From assembly GCF_000772535.1 (NCBI RefSeq), contig NZ_JSUM01000001.1:1-64000 (forward strand): a DNA stretch of 64,000 bases, given 5' to 3'. This stretch comes from Chelonobacter oris (GTDB taxonomy: Bacteria > Pseudomonadota > Gammaproteobacteria > Enterobacterales > Pasteurellaceae). The notes beneath the pieces are model-generated. The model saw only the letters and a program-made list of their open reading frames with translations, was not told the origin of the DNA and searched no databases. A program made the translations under genes and the position numbers. Shown here piece after piece: positions 63,300 through 64,000 of this stretch; within the stretch, counting starts at the first letter, position 1, and each line of letters starts with the position of its first letter.

Positions 63300-63917
63300 T
63301 TAGCGGTATAACCGCACTTGCGGTACGGTAAGCTGTAATGCTTGCCGCCAATAATCAAGCAATGCTTGGGCGAATAAGCCTAAGCCGCAATAAAAAGGGT
63401 GATGTTGTGCGGCGATCAAGAGCTCTAAGAAGCGCCCCGACCATGGCAAGAGATGTTGTTGTAACAGTTCGTTAAGCCGTTCGGGTTGGTTTTCCGCCAT
63501 CCATGCCGCTAACATTAACATCAGCCCGATATGATCTTCCGGTTCATTTTGTTGCAGTTCCAGTGTGATGCCGTGCAGGCGCATAAAACGGCGTAATTCC
63601 AGTAGCGAATTGCCGAAGATCACCGCTTCCTTATCCAGATAGACCGAGCCCCAAGGGGGGGCGGGCAAGGCGTCGGGGCCGATAAACAGCGCCTGAAAAT
63701 CCGCTTCCAGGCTTTCCGTTCCTTGTTCGATGCCTTGTGTTAACTTCGCTTGAATAGCCGAACGCAATTCAGGTGATAAAAAATCACACGCTTTCTGCCA
63801 TTGTGAATCGGCAAACAGCGCCAATAACGGCTGATTTTGCGGCTGTGTCGGCGAACAATAAAACAGCGAACCTAAAATTCGCCCGAATTGGGAAATGGAA
63901 GAATGGACTGGCATCAT
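63300..63917 (-). CDS. dmsD: Tat proofreading chaperone DmsD
   Basis: DmsD binds the Tat signal of DmsA and guides folding before export. The 205-residue helical protein has the family motif LPAPPWGSVYLDKEAVIFG near residue 85 and EPEDHIGLMLMLAAWM near 125, both typical of the TorD/DmsD family. It precedes napF by 14 nt and follows the end of a likely dmsC by 2 nt. Confidence 0.9.
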   Translation of the reverse strand: MMPVHSSISQFGRILGSLFYCSPTQPQNQPLLALFADSQWQKACDFLSPELRSAIQAKLTQGIEQGTESLEADFQALFIGPDALPAPPWGSVYLDKEAVIFGNSLLELRRFMRLHGITLELQQNEPEDHIGLMLMLAAWMAENQPERLNELLQQHLLPWSGRFLELLIAAQHHPFYCGLGLFAQALLDYWRQALQLTVPQVRLYR

Positions 63918-63919
63918 GG

Positions 63920-64000
63920 TTATGTTCTGTGGGTTGATTGATTTGCGGATACTTTATCATAAGCGGGGAAAAAGCCCTTGCGTTTAGTCAAAAATCCATA
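63920..64000 (-). CDS. dmsC: Probable C-terminus of DmsC (partial)
   Basis: The minus-strand frame is open from the window edge to TAA at 63920-63922 and ends FFPAYDKVSANQSTHRT. It finishes 2 nt before dmsD, as expected for dmsABCD. Only 26 residues are visible, so the identity rests on context. Confidence 0.4.
   Translation of the reverse strand, partial: YGFLTKRKGFFPAYDKVSANQSTHRT

Overview
The window is chromosomal DNA of a member of the Pasteurellaceae. The 9-bp uptake signal AAGTGCGGT / ACCGCACTT (Hin-type USS) recurs throughout, both inside genes and as inverted pairs between them. Gene content and order (dprA-yrdD-tsaC-aroE, def-fmt-rsmB-trkA-mscL, mioC-oriC-mnmG-rsmG-atp, fruBKA, asd/pldB, glpABC, dmsD-napF) fit this family. 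The species cannot be fixed from the sequence alone; base composition looks more GC-rich than Haemophilus influenzae.

Layout. 1-2.8 kb: an NSS-family amino-acid transporter with its 32-residue partner MetS, and a nitroreductase. 2.8-6 kb: aroE, tsaC, yrdD and dprA. 6-7.5 kb: an AT-rich decayed patch with a TRAP permease remnant and a GntR-type regulator lacking its DNA-binding domain. 7.5-12.4 kb: mscL, trkA, rsmB, fmt, def. 12.4-16.4 kb: selB, selA, tRNA-Sec (selC) and mioC. 16.4-16.8 kb: the chromosomal origin oriC. 16.8-26.5 kb: mnmG, rsmG and the complete ATP synthase operon atpIBEFHAGDC. 26.5-33.5 kb: msrPQ, sodC, an aldo/keto reductase, recQ, cyaY, lptM, lysA. 33.8-38.2 kb: the fructose PTS operon fruBKA with Cra- and CRP-like sites. 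38.2-43 kb: a lipoprotein, a YqhA-family protein, an EamA transporter, glpE, a small membrane protein, glpG, ubiA. 43-46.2 kb: a serine-type sulfatase and its radical-SAM maturase. 46.3-51.4 kb: rpoH, a LysE-family exporter, pldB, asd, ytfE with an upstream FNR-type box. 51.4-53 kb: a Tag-like glycosylase and glpR. 53-58.2 kb: a restriction-modification locus in which all three enzyme genes carry frameshifts, with a divergent HTH gene. 58.3-64 kb: glpABC with GlpR-like operators, napF, dmsD and probably the end of dmsC.

How the genes work together. Many genes serve respiration and redox life at low oxygen: ATP synthase, anaerobic glycerol-3-phosphate dehydrogenase, DMSO reductase maturation, selenocysteine decoding (typically used for formate dehydrogenases), Fe-S repair by YtfE, and periplasmic repair by MsrPQ and SodC. 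The glp regulon members here (glpR, glpE, glpG, glpABC) are dispersed.

The most striking non-gene signal is a very dense cluster of GATC sites, about 40 in 1.4 kb, that runs from oriC through the first three quarters of mnmG and then stops. The restriction-modification locus with a 14-bp tandem duplication and three homopolymer-type frameshifts, and perfect inverted USS pairs inside the coding regions of rsmB and napF, are the other main observations. No CRISPR array, rRNA, prophage or intact insertion sequence was seen.
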